Positions 1 through 6,532 of a DNA stretch of 7,993 nt are shown one piece after another. The stretch is taken from NCBI GenBank assembly GCA_019454625.1, contig JACFNY010000080.1, positions 1-7,993 of the forward strand. The letters are read 5' to 3'. The notes beneath the pieces were generated by a model. That model saw only the letters and a list, made by a program, of their open reading frames with translations, was not told where the DNA came from and did not search any database. Position 1 is the stretch's first letter, and each line of letters opens with the position of its first letter. The DNA is from Sphingomonadaceae bacterium (GTDB taxonomy: Bacteria; Pseudomonadota; Alphaproteobacteria; Sphingomonadales; Sphingomonadaceae). A program made the position numbers and the translations under genes.

Positions 1-121
1 CGGTGACGACGATCAATTCTTCCTCGACGGCCGCCTCCTGCGACCACGCGGGAGCCGCGCCCGCCAGCAGCGCCGCCAGTGAAACCGTTGCACAAGCGAT
101 TGAACGGACCTGTATTTTCAT
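1..121 (-). CDS. TonB-dependent outer-membrane receptor, N-terminal fragment
   Basis: Reading the minus strand from the ATG at 121 gives 40 codons before the window ends. They encode a basic start (MKIQVRS), a hydrophobic stretch at about residues 7-22, an AxA-type signal-peptidase site (around APAWSQ), and then an acidic segment ending in EEELIVVT. A signal peptide followed by an EE-x-IVVT TonB box is the usual start of sphingomonad TonB-dependent receptors, which import siderophores, vitamins, sugars or aromatic compounds with energy from TonB-ExbBD. A purine-rich ribosome site (GAAAGGGGG on the minus strand, about 129-137) lies about 7 bases before the ATG. The plug and barrel are outside the window, so the substrate cannot be told. 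It is divergent from the meta-pathway operon, so shared control is plausible. Confidence rests on leader plus TonB box only. Confidence 0.72.
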   Translation of the reverse strand, partial: MKIQVRSIACATVSLAALLAGAAPAWSQEAAVEEELIVVT

Positions 122-151
122 CGTTTGCCCCCTTTCGGCGAAAAGCGCCTT

Positions 152-189
152 TGCGACGCATTAAATCCCATTGCAATGTCTACGTCGCA
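152..189. promoter_or_regulatory. Nested inverted repeats, candidate operator in the divergent region
   Basis: TGCGACG at 152-158 is exactly matched by its reverse complement CGTCGCA at 183-189, with 24 bases between. Inside lies a perfect 10-base palindrome, CATTGCAATG, at 169-178. The two centres are 3 bases apart, so this may be one compound site or two sites. The position, between the receptor start (121) and the operon start (370), over the candidate receptor promoter, is where a repressor or activator would bind. The MarR protein encoded at the operon end is an obvious candidate ligand, since MarR proteins bind short palindromes, but nothing in the sequence proves the pairing. Confidence 0.4.
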
Positions 190-205
190 TTTCCTCGGTC
201 GTCAA
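177..205 (-). promoter_or_regulatory. Candidate sigma-70-like promoter of the TonB receptor gene
   Basis: On the minus strand, TTGACG (bases 205-200) is followed after 17 bases by TAGACA (bases 182-177). The -35 box is a good match and the -10 box a weak one. Transcription would begin near base 170 and give a leader of about 50 bases before the ATG at 121. The -10 box overlaps the palindrome at 169-178 and the spacer contains the right arm of the inverted repeat 152-189. This is pattern matching only, and many alphaproteobacterial promoters fit the consensus poorly. Confidence 0.35.
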
Positions 206-330
206 ACCAATTTTCTAAATTTTCGACAGTATCGGCGCACTATCTCCAGAATCACGCTTGATATTTCGAAAACCCTCGGGCATCTCGAATCACGATGGCG
301 CCGCGGAGCAGCAACGCATCCGCGTGTCGC

Positions 331-345
331 AAGGAGTGCGGATTG
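331..345 (+). promoter_or_regulatory. Strong ribosome site with in-frame TTG, alternative start of the dehydrogenase
   Basis: AAGGAG at 331-336 is followed after 6 bases by TTG at 343-345, which is in frame with the dehydrogenase ATG at 370. Starting here would add nine residues. The ATG at 370 has only a weak GGGA upstream (360-363), yet it gives the N-terminus and length usual for this family. Either start is possible. The strong site may instead be coincidence, or serve a short leader reading frame. Confidence 0.35.
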
Positions 346-369
346 CACGGACAGGCTTCGGGAAACACC

Positions 370-1827
370 ATGAAATCATTGGGACAATTCATCGACGGCG
401 CTTACGAGGAAGCAGGCGCAAGCCGCTTCGACGTGATCGACCCCGTCACCGGCGCGGTCGCCTACACGACGTATGAAGCGGGTCGCGATCAGGTCGATCG
501 GGCCGTCGCCGCGGCGCGCGGCGCGCTGTCCGGCCCGTGGGCGCGACTCTCCGCGGCGGAACGCGGCGCTATCCTCCGCAAGCTCGCGAACCGCATCGCC
601 GAACGCTCGGAGGAGTTTCTCCGCGCGGAGGTGCTCGACACCGGCAAGCCGGCGGACATGGCCTCACACCTCGACATTCCCCGGGGCGCCGCGAACTTCA
701 GCTTCTTCGCCGACACCGCGCCGATGGCGATGGGCGAAGCCTTCCCCGCGCCGACGCCGGACGGCCGCGGCGCGATCAACTACAGCCTGCGCACGCCGCG
801 CGGCGTCATTGCCGTGGTCTGCCCGTGGAACCTGCCGCTGCTGCTGATGACATGGAAGGTCGCGCCCGCGCTCGCCTGCGGCAACACCGTGGTGGTGAAG
901 CCCTCCGAGGAAACCCCCGCCACCGCCACGCTGCTCGGCGAAGTGATGAACGAGGTCGGCATCCTCAGGGGCGTCTTCAACGTCGTCAACGGCTTCGGCG
1001 CGGGTTCGACCGGCGAGTTCCTCACCAGCCATCCCGACATCGACGGCATCACCTTCACCGGTGAGACGGTGACGGGCACGGCGATCATGAAAGCCGCGGC
1101 GGACGGCATCCGGCCGGTGTCCTTCGAGCTTGGCGGCAAGAACGCCGCGGTCGTCTTCGCCGACTGCGATCTCGACCGCGCCATCGCAGGCACGATGCGC
1201 TCGGCGTTCCTCAATTGCGGGCAGGTCTGCCTCGGCACCGAGCGCGTCTACGTCGAGCGCCCGCTGTTCGATGCGTTCGTCGAGAAGCTCGCCGCGCAGG
1301 TGAAAACGCTGAAGCCCGGCGATCCGTGGGACAAGGCGACCAACTTCGGCCCGCTCATCTCGGACGTGCACCGCCGGAAGGTGCTCTCCTACTACGCGAA
1401 GGCGAAGGCCGAAGGCGCGACCATCGTCGCCGGCGGCGGCGTTCCCGACATGCCGGGCAATCTCGCGGGCGGAAGCTGGATCGAACCGACGATCTGGACC
1501 GGGCTTCCCGAAAGCTCCGCCGTCATTCAGGAGGAGATCTTCGGGCCCTGCTGCCACATCGCGCCGTTCGACGCGGAGGACGAGGCCGTCGCGCTTGCGA
1601 ACGCCAGCCCCTACGGCCTCGCCGCCTCGCTGTGGACGGGCGACCTGTCGCGCGCGCACCGCCTTGCGCAGCGCATCGAGGTCGGCACGCTCTGGATCAA
1701 TAGCTGGTTCCTGCGCGATCTGCGCGCGGCGTTCGGCGGTTCCAAGAAATCGGGCATCGGACGCGAAGGCGGCCTTCACGGCCTCGATTTCTATACCGAG
1801 CAGCGCAATGTCTGCATCCATCTTTAG
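370..1827 (+). CDS. dmpC: 2-hydroxymuconate semialdehyde dehydrogenase (NAD-dependent ALDH)
   Basis: This 485-residue protein matches the usual 486-residue length of DmpC/XylG. It oxidises 2-hydroxymuconate 6-semialdehyde, the extradiol cleavage product of catechol, to 2-hydroxymuconate in the cytoplasm with NAD. All aldehyde-dehydrogenase landmarks are present: CPWN with Asn154, VVVKPSE with Lys177, FELGGKN with general base Glu253, GQVC with nucleophile Cys287, and EEIFGP near residue 390. FTGET in place of the commoner FTGS and the run NAAVVFADCDLD are typical of the muconate-semialdehyde subgroup. The closest alternative is 2-aminomuconate semialdehyde dehydrogenase. The 4-oxalocrotonate tautomerase and decarboxylase downstream, and the lack of an aminomuconate deaminase here, favour the hydroxymuconate enzyme. 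It is the first gene of the operon. Its last 20 bases overlap the next gene. An upstream in-frame TTG (343) is an alternative start. Confidence 0.93.
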   Translation: MKSLGQFIDGAYEEAGASRFDVIDPVTGAVAYTTYEAGRDQVDRAVAAARGALSGPWARLSAAERGAILRKLANRIAERSEEFLRAEVLDTGKPADMASHLDIPRGAANFSFFADTAPMAMGEAFPAPTPDGRGAINYSLRTPRGVIAVVCPWNLPLLLMTWKVAPALACGNTVVVKPSEETPATATLLGEVMNEVGILRGVFNVVNGFGAGSTGEFLTSHPDIDGITFTGETVTGTAIMKAAADGIRPVSFELGGKNAAVVFADCDLDRAIAGTMRSAFLNCGQVCLGTERVYVERPLFDAFVEKLAAQVKTLKPGDPWDKATNFGPLISDVHRRKVLSYYAKAKAEGATIVAGGGVPDMPGNLAGGSWIEPTIWTGLPESSAVIQEEIFGPCCHIAPFDAEDEAVALANASPYGLAASLWTGDLSRAHRLAQRIEVGTLWINSWFLRDLRAAFGGSKKSGIGREGGLHGLDFYTEQRNVCIHL

Positions 1828-2485
1828 GGCCGCAATCGCCGCCGCCCTGATCGCGGCATCGCCCGCGTCGGCCGGAATCGCCCAGCCGACCGTGCATTTC
1901 ATCTATCCGGCGCCCTACGGCACGATTTTCGACCGGGTCTGCAAGGAATGGCTGAACCGCGACGTGGAGCAGGCGGACATCGACGAATTGCTCGCTCGCA
2001 AGGCGGAGTTCGAGGCGCAGTGGCGCACGACCGGCGCGCAGTACATGCGGCTGGCCACCGAGGCGACCGGGCGCGCCTTCCCCTATTCGGAAATCCAGGC
2101 GACGATGACGCTGTGCACGCCGGATTCAATGGCCTTCCCGCTTTTCATCCGGATGAAAAGCTTTCTGGGATCGGGTACTGAGGACGGTGGACATGATTTC
2201 CCGCTGCTCGTGTTCCACGAACTGATGCACCACTACGCCAACGCTATCGAGGCGAAGTCACAGATCTTTGCCAAATATGCGGACCTGCCCTTCTCTGTGC
2301 GCGCGCATATCCACGTGGTCGCCTTCGAGCGCTACGTGCTGGAGAAGACCGGCCGCATCCATCAGCTTGAAAAGCTGCGCGAATATTATGCGAAGGATGA
2401 AGATTCGACCTATCACCGGGCATGGCGGATCGTCGACAAGGAAGGCGTCGCCGCCGTTATCGCCGATGCAGGATTGAAACCATGA
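1808..2485 (+). CDS. Exported HExxH protein, putative zinc metallopeptidase (not a recognised meta-pathway gene)
   Basis: I do not recognise the family. The 225-residue product begins with a clear signal peptide (MSASIFR, an alanine-rich hydrophobic core, then a likely cut after SPASA near residue 22), so it should be periplasmic or secreted. HELMHH at 137-142 supplies the zinc-peptidase HExxH motif (His137, Glu138, His141). Glu174 in the helix-like AFERYVLE segment is a possible third, gluzincin-type ligand, with His167 and His169 as alternatives. The only cysteines after the leader, Cys45 and Cys103, could form a disulfide. The start overlaps the dehydrogenase end by 20 bases and the TGA overlaps the hydratase ATG by 4, so translation is probably coupled. 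By hand count, bases 2101-2460 are 203/360 G+C (56%), well below neighbouring genes, suggesting later insertion. Peptidase activity is an inference from the motif; the substrate is unknown. Confidence 0.75.
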   Translation: MSASIFRAAIAAALIAASPASAGIAQPTVHFIYPAPYGTIFDRVCKEWLNRDVEQADIDELLARKAEFEAQWRTTGAQYMRLATEATGRAFPYSEIQATMTLCTPDSMAFPLFIRMKSFLGSGTEDGGHDFPLLVFHELMHHYANAIEAKSQIFAKYADLPFSVRAHIHVVAFERYVLEKTGRIHQLEKLREYYAKDEDSTYHRAWRIVDKEGVAAVIADAGLKP

Positions 2486-3276
2486 CCAACGACAGCTCCA
2501 TCATCGCCGCAGCCGATGCGATTGCCGCCGCGAGCGACAGCGGCATCGCCTGCGCGCCCGTCAAGGACGGGATCGCCGCGCTCGGCATCGACGGCGCCTA
2601 TGCCGTGCAGTCCGAGCTCACGCGCCGTGCGCTCGCCGGTGCGCGCACGATCGTCGGGCGCAAGATCGGCCTCACCTCGAAGGCCGTGCAGACGCAGCTC
2701 GGCGTTGACCAGCCGGACTACGGAATGCTGTTCGCCGACATGGAGATCGGCGACCACGAGATCATTCCGCTCTCACGCTTCCTCCAGCCGCGCGTCGAGG
2801 CCGAGATCGCGTTCGTCATGGACCGCGACCTCGACGACGCCGAGATCACGCTCGGCAGGCTCATCCCGGCGATCGCCTTCGCGCTTCCGGCCATCGAGAT
2901 CGTCGACAGCCGCATCGCCGACTGGAAGATCTCCATTCTCGATACCATCGCCGACAACGCTTCCAGCGGCGCTTACGTGCTCGGCGGTTCGCCCAAGAGC
3001 ATCCACGACCTCGACCTCCGCCTCTGCGGCATGTCGATGGAGTTGAAGGGCGAGCCCGTCTCGGTCGGCTGCGGCGCGGCCTGCCTCGGCAACCCGCTCA
3101 ACGCCGCGCTCTGGCTCGCGCGCCGCATGGCCGCGCTCGGCAGCCCCCTGAAGGCGGGCGACGTCGTGCTGTCCGGCGCGCTCGGCCCGATGGTTCCCGT
3201 GACGCCGGGCGCGAGCTACACCGCGCGCATCAACGGCCTCGGCAGCGTCGCCGCGCATTTCGGGGAGAAAGCATGA
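2482..3276 (+). CDS. dmpE: 2-keto-4-pentenoate hydratase (2-hydroxypenta-2,4-dienoate hydratase)
   Basis: The 264-residue protein has the length and motifs of DmpE/XylJ/MhpD. It adds water to 2-hydroxypenta-2,4-dienoate to give 4-hydroxy-2-oxovalerate, using a divalent metal. The acidic metal-binding triad of the family is intact: Glu106 and Glu108 in VEAEIAF and Glu139 in [12 protein letters not shown]. Other family blocks are [13 protein letters not shown] (58-70) and the C-terminal [15 protein letters not shown], which separates hydratases from the decarboxylase relatives (LAGGATAA there). The ATG lies in an ATGA overlap with the exported HExxH gene, and its own stop forms an ATGA overlap with the decarboxylase. 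Hydratase and decarboxylase are known to form a complex in this pathway, which fits coupled translation. A second hydratase gene lies at 7388. Confidence 0.93.
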   Translation: MTNDSSIIAAADAIAAASDSGIACAPVKDGIAALGIDGAYAVQSELTRRALAGARTIVGRKIGLTSKAVQTQLGVDQPDYGMLFADMEIGDHEIIPLSRFLQPRVEAEIAFVMDRDLDDAEITLGRLIPAIAFALPAIEIVDSRIADWKISILDTIADNASSGAYVLGGSPKSIHDLDLRLCGMSMELKGEPVSVGCGAACLGNPLNAALWLARRMAALGSPLKAGDVVLSGALGPMVPVTPGASYTARINGLGSVAAHFGEKA

Positions 3277-4046
3277 TGACCGTCGACACCCAGCGCATCG
3301 GGCTGTTCCTCGACAACGCCGCGCGCACCGCGACCGCCGTGCCGCAGTTCACCGGCGACGACACGTTCGATCTCGACACCGCCTACCGCATCCAGCAGGC
3401 GAGCATCGCCGCGCGCCTGCAACGCGGCGAGCGCGTCGTCGGCATGAAGATGGGTTTCACCAGCCGCGCCAAGATGGTGCAGATGGGCGTCTCCGACATG
3501 ATCTGCGGGCGGCTCACCGACGCGATGCTCGTGGAGGACGGCGGCAGCATCCGCATGGCCGATTTCGTCCACCCGCGCGTCGAGCCGGAGATCGCCTTCC
3601 TGCTGAAGCGGCCCATTCGCGGCAAGCTGACGCCGATGCAGGCGATGGACGCCGTCGAGGCCGTCGCCCCCGCGCTCGAGATCATCGACTCGCGCTACGA
3701 GGCGTTCAAGTTCTCGCTCAGCGACGTCGTCGCCGACAACAGTTCGTCGTCGGCGTTCGTGGTCGGCGCGTGGTGCCGCGCGGACAGCGACCTCGACAAC
3801 CTCGGCATGGTGATGAGCTTCAACGGCCGCGCCGAGGCGATCGGGTCGAGCGCCGCGATCCTCGGCCACCCGGCGCGCTCGCTCGCCGCCGCCGCGCGCC
3901 TCGCCGACGAACGCGGTCTCGAGCTCGATGCCGGGTCCATCGTGCTCGCGGGCGGCGCGACCGCCGCGAGCGCGCTCAGCGCCGGTCTCCATGTCTCGCT
4001 CGAAGTCCAGACGCTCGTCTTCACCGGTTTCTCTGTCGCGGAGTAG
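3273..4046 (+). CDS. dmpH: 4-oxalocrotonate decarboxylase
   Basis: The 257-residue product belongs to the same superfamily as the hydratase before it but carries the decarboxylase version of each block. These are GMKMGFTS near 57-64, [21 protein letters not shown] with Glu104 and Glu106, [19 protein letters not shown] with Glu136, and LAGGATAA near the C-terminus. It decarboxylates 2-oxo-3-hexenedioate (the keto form of 2-hydroxymuconate) to 2-hydroxypenta-2,4-dienoate, using a divalent metal, and passes the unstable product to the hydratase (DmpH/XylI/NahK type). The ATG at 3273 overlaps the previous stop and has a good GGGGAGAAA ribosome site. A second ATG follows at 3276. The stop TAG is 4 bases before the tautomerase gene. 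Confidence 0.93.
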   Translation: MMTVDTQRIGLFLDNAARTATAVPQFTGDDTFDLDTAYRIQQASIAARLQRGERVVGMKMGFTSRAKMVQMGVSDMICGRLTDAMLVEDGGSIRMADFVHPRVEPEIAFLLKRPIRGKLTPMQAMDAVEAVAPALEIIDSRYEAFKFSLSDVVADNSSSSAFVVGAWCRADSDLDNLGMVMSFNGRAEAIGSSAAILGHPARSLAAAARLADERGLELDAGSIVLAGGATAASALSAGLHVSLEVQTLVFTGFSVAE

Positions 4047-4050
4047 CGCC

Positions 4051-4239
4051 ATGCCCATCGTTCAGGTGAATATCCTCGAAGGCCGTTCGCAGGAGGCGAA
4101 GAGCGATTTCGCGCGCGCCGTCACCGACGCCGCCGTGGAGCATCTCGGCGTCCAGCCCGCGCAGGTCCGTGTCCTCATCAACGAGGTCGCGCCGCAGCAC
4201 TGGTTCACGGCGGGCGCGTCGAAGGCTCCGGCGGCCTGA
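4051..4239 (+). CDS. dmpI: 4-oxalocrotonate tautomerase
   Basis: This 62-codon gene encodes a classic small tautomerase. After removal of the initiator Met the chain starts with Pro1, the catalytic base (PIVQVNILEGR). Arg11 and Arg39, which bind and polarise the substrate, are both in their standard places. Position 50 is Trp where the well-studied enzyme has Phe; the C-terminal tail (FTAGASKAPAA) lacks the usual GIGG-type turn and basic end, so hexamer packing may differ slightly. It converts 2-hydroxymuconate to 2-oxo-3-hexenedioate for the decarboxylase. GGAG at 4040-4043, inside the end of the decarboxylase gene, lies 7 bases before the ATG. The next ATG comes 2 bases after the stop. Confidence 0.93.
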   Translation: MPIVQVNILEGRSQEAKSDFARAVTDAAVEHLGVQPAQVRVLINEVAPQHWFTAGASKAPAA

Positions 4240-4241
4240 GC

Positions 4242-5393
4242 ATGGCGACGGTCGCCGCCCCCGCCCGCTCCGGCCCCGTGCTCAGCCGCAAGGCGCGCAT
4301 CCGGCTGTTCTGGCTGAAGCTGCACCGCTGGATCGGCCTTGCCACGCTCGTCGTGATGGCGGCGTTCGGCATCACCGGCTCGGTGCTCGTCTGGCCCGAC
4401 ACGTTCGATGCGATGCTGCATCCCGGCCGCTACACGAACGCTGACGCCTCCGGCTTCGTGCCGACGGAAGCGTTCCTCGACAAGGCCCGCGCCGCGCTTC
4501 CCGCGGGCGACCGCATCAGCGGCCTTCGCGTCACGGAGAGCGGCGCGGTGATGATCGCGGGCGACGTCAACGGGCCGCCGCCCGCGGGGCTCGGGCCGCC
4601 CAGCCGCGCGCAGGTGTGGCTGCACCCCGGGACCGGCGCCGTGCTCGATACCAGCGCGGGCGCGGGCGGCTTCATCTGGGCGATGCACGCGATCCACGGC
4701 CATCTCCTGCTGAAGACGGTCGGGCGCGAAGCCGTGGCGCTGTCCGGCGGCATCCTGCTCGCCACCTCGGCGATCGGCGTGTGGCTGTGGTGGCCGGGCC
4801 GCCGCAATCTCCTCCGTGCGCTCGCGTGGCGGAAGCAGTATTCGAAGAGCATGAACCTGCACCGCCAGACCGGCGCCGTGCTCGCCGTCGTCATCATCCT
4901 CGAGGCGGCGACCGGCACGTGGATCGCGCTTCCCCGCCTGTTCGGCCGGCTCGTCGAGCCGAGCGTCGAGGCGGCCCGCGCGCCGACGGAAGGCCCGCCG
5001 GTCTCTGCGCCGATGGCGCGCCCCATGCTTTCGGTCGATGATGCCGTCCACCGCGCGGCGGGTGCGCTTCCGGGCGCGGGACCGCTCGTCACCGTGTTCA
5101 CGCCCGGCGAAACGAATCCGGTCTGGGCCGTCAGTCTCCGCACGCCGAGCGGCCCCGCCACCGTTCTCGTGGACGACACGGACGGCAGCACCACGGTCCG
5201 CGAGAAACCGGCCCCCGGCCGCGCAGAGCGCGTCACCGCGGTGATGGAAGCGATCCATTTCGGTCATGGCCCCGCCGTCTGGACGATCATCGTCTTCGCA
5301 TCGGGCATCGTGCTCACGCTGCTGTCGGTGACGGGCCTGCTGATCTGGCTCCAGGAGCGCGCGCGCCGGATGCGGCGGGCCGCGAAGGCATGA
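4242..5393 (+). CDS. PepSY-TM family inner-membrane protein (possible iron/flavin reductase-like)
   Basis: The 383-residue protein has four predicted membrane helices (about 32-51, 164-184, 211-230 and 346-370), two periplasmic loops of roughly 110 residues each, and basic cytoplasmic ends. This is the layout of the PepSY-TM family. Family histidines sit at the membrane edges: LHRWIG (His28), AIHGH (His149, 152, 154), NLHRQTG (His207) and IHFGH (His339, 342). Such paired histidines can bind haem, and some members, such as FoxB/FsqB-type proteins, reduce ferric siderophores. Function here is not proven. Family genes often lie near TonB-dependent receptors, and a receptor is divergently encoded at the other end of this operon. 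Extradiol dioxygenases need Fe(II), so iron supply is a reasonable link. It starts 2 bases after the tautomerase stop and shares an ATGA overlap with the next gene. Confidence 0.82.
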   Translation: MATVAAPARSGPVLSRKARIRLFWLKLHRWIGLATLVVMAAFGITGSVLVWPDTFDAMLHPGRYTNADASGFVPTEAFLDKARAALPAGDRISGLRVTESGAVMIAGDVNGPPPAGLGPPSRAQVWLHPGTGAVLDTSAGAGGFIWAMHAIHGHLLLKTVGREAVALSGGILLATSAIGVWLWWPGRRNLLRALAWRKQYSKSMNLHRQTGAVLAVVIILEAATGTWIALPRLFGRLVEPSVEAARAPTEGPPVSAPMARPMLSVDDAVHRAAGALPGAGPLVTVFTPGETNPVWAVSLRTPSGPATVLVDDTDGSTTVREKPAPGRAERVTAVMEAIHFGHGPAVWTIIVFASGIVLTLLSVTGLLIWLQERARRMRRAAKA

Positions 5394-6076
5394 CCGCGGC
5401 GCCCCCGGCGGACGCCGAGCGGCGGCTGCGCATCGCGGGCCGCGCCGTCGCGCGCGCCGGGTTCGTGCACGCCTACGGGCACTGCTCGCTGCGCGTCGAC
5501 GCCGAACATTTCCTCGTTTCGCCGTCGATGCCGCTCGGCCTCGTGCCGCCGGGCGAGCCCTGCCACCTGCTCCGCATCGACGCGCCGCTTCCCGAGAACG
5601 TGCTCGGCGAGGTCCGCATCCACCGCGAGATCTACCGGCGGCGGCCGGACGTCTCCGGCATCGTCCGGTCGATGCCGCCGCACGTTATGACGCTCGCCGC
5701 GCACGGCGCGGTGCCCGTGCCGCGCCACGGCTTCGGCGCCTATTTCCACCCCGCGCCCGAACTCTGGAACGACATCCAGCTCCTCCGTTCCGACGAAGCG
5801 GCCGCAGGGCTCGCGGACCAGCTCGGCGAGGGGCGCGCCATCCTGATGAGCGGCAACGGCGCGGTCGTCGCGGGCGGCTCCATCGAGGAGGCCGTCGTGC
5901 TCACCTGGTATCTGGAGGACATGGCGCGCGTCGATCTCGCCGGGCGCGCCGCCGGCCTCTCCGGCGCTCCCGCGCCCGACGCCGCAGCCTGTGCCGCGCG
6001 CGCGACGTGGGCGGGCGCGATCCGCGAACGCATGTGGGCCTATCTGACGGTGGACGATCCCGAATATCGTTCCTAA
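5390..6076 (+). CDS. Class II aldolase/adducin-like protein lacking the metal histidines
   Basis: The 228-residue product has the class II aldolase/adducin fold signature: an N-terminal helix with AYGHCSLRV, LGEVRIHREIYRRRPDVSGIV (73-92), and GNGAVVAGGSIEEAVVLTWYLE (155 onward). Compared with fuculose-1-phosphate aldolase from memory, Glu74 aligns with the catalytic Glu73. The three zinc ligands His92, His94 and His155 correspond to Arg93, Met95 and Asn156 here. His98 is nearby but not in register. A classical zinc aldolase or decarboxylase mechanism is therefore doubtful. The protein may use another chemistry, use no metal, or serve a non-catalytic role. The GNG version of the third motif may define a whole subfamily found in aromatic clusters. 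It overlaps the PepSY gene by 4 bases and ends 9 bases before the MarR gene, so it belongs to the operon. Substrate unknown. Confidence 0.8.
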   Translation: MTAAPPADAERRLRIAGRAVARAGFVHAYGHCSLRVDAEHFLVSPSMPLGLVPPGEPCHLLRIDAPLPENVLGEVRIHREIYRRRPDVSGIVRSMPPHVMTLAAHGAVPVPRHGFGAYFHPAPELWNDIQLLRSDEAAAGLADQLGEGRAILMSGNGAVVAGGSIEEAVVLTWYLEDMARVDLAGRAAGLSGAPAPDAAACAARATWAGAIRERMWAYLTVDDPEYRS

Positions 6077-6085
6077 AAGCGGCGG

Positions 6086-6526
6086 ATGGTCAGAAAACCA
6101 TTCGCCGATTTCGATCTCGCCTTCACCGCCGGCCATCTTCTCCGCCGCTGCCACCAGCGCTCGCACGAGCTCTTCAACGAAACCATGGCGGCCTTCGGCC
6201 TCACCCGGCAGCAGACCGCGCTCCTCATCGCGCTCCTCCGCCAGCCGGGCGCGAGCGTGCAGGAGCTCGCCGACATCACCGGCACCGACCGCAACACGCT
6301 CGGCGGCATCATCACGCGCCTCGTCGCGAAGGGCCTCGTCGATCAGCGCCGCTCGGAGCGCGACGCCCGCGCCTACGAGCTCGAAATCTCGCCGCAGGGC
6401 CTCGCCATGCTGCGCGACATGGAAGCCGGCGTGAAGCTGGTGCAGGAGCAGATTCTGGCGCCGCTCGACCCCGAGGAGCGCACGGCGTTCATCGGATACG
6501 CCCGCAAGCTCGCCGGTCTCGCCTGA
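6086..6526 (+). CDS. MarR-family transcriptional regulator
   Basis: The 146-residue protein is a standard-length MarR winged-helix dimer. An N-terminal helix (LLRRCHQRSHELFNETM) leads to the DNA-binding domain, with a recognition helix at about 67-82 (TDRNTLGGIITRLVAKG) and a wing around 86-100 containing the family pattern ERDARAYEL. The C-terminal helix completes the dimer interface. MarR proteins usually repress and are released by small aromatic ligands, so a ring-cleavage substrate or intermediate is a likely effector. It is the last gene of the operon, 9 bases after the aldolase-like gene with only a weak ribosome site (GCGGCGG). This suggests autoregulation of the whole operon, perhaps at the palindromes in 152-189. 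Confidence 0.9.
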   Translation: MVRKPFADFDLAFTAGHLLRRCHQRSHELFNETMAAFGLTRQQTALLIALLRQPGASVQELADITGTDRNTLGGIITRLVAKGLVDQRRSERDARAYELEISPQGLAMLRDMEAGVKLVQEQILAPLDPEERTAFIGYARKLAGLA

Positions 6527-6532
6527 ACGTCC

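Larger units (their letters stand above)
122..369. promoter_or_regulatory. Divergent intergenic control region, TonB receptor / meta-pathway operon
   Basis: These 248 bases hold no convincing gene. Bases about 160-290 are clearly more AT-rich than the surrounding coding DNA, as expected of promoter DNA. On the plus strand TTGATA at 258-263 is a good -35 match, but the sequence 16-18 bases downstream (around 280-287) is a poor -10 box. I therefore cannot place the operon promoter with confidence. No rho-independent terminator or riboswitch-like fold was seen. The operon mRNA leader would include the AAGGAG at 331-336. Confidence 0.5.

Noticed and set aside
136..150. Small hairpin GGCG-AAAAG-CGCC in the receptor leader, considered as a terminator or riboswitch element.
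   Set aside because: Only 4 base pairs and no T-run. It is too weak to call.
258..287. TTGATA as the -35 box of the operon promoter.
   Set aside because: No acceptable -10 box at 16-18 bases, so it is mentioned only under the intergenic region and not called as a promoter.
664..1902. Long minus-strand open frame opposite the dehydrogenase (412 codons).
   Set aside because: The composition is Arg/Ala/Gly/Asp-rich with no recognisable domain, as expected from a shadow of GC-rich codons. The plus strand encodes an intact aldehyde dehydrogenase.
3216..5267. Two long minus-strand open frames opposite the decarboxylase and the PepSY gene.
   Set aside because: Low-complexity, domain-free shadows. 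The plus-strand genes have intact family motifs throughout.
5390..6076. Calling the aldolase-like gene the pathway's 4-hydroxy-2-oxovalerate aldolase.
   Set aside because: The meta-pathway aldolase DmpG is an unrelated TIM-barrel protein of about 340 residues, and HpcH/BphI types also differ. This protein has the class II aldolase/adducin fold and lacks the metal ligands.
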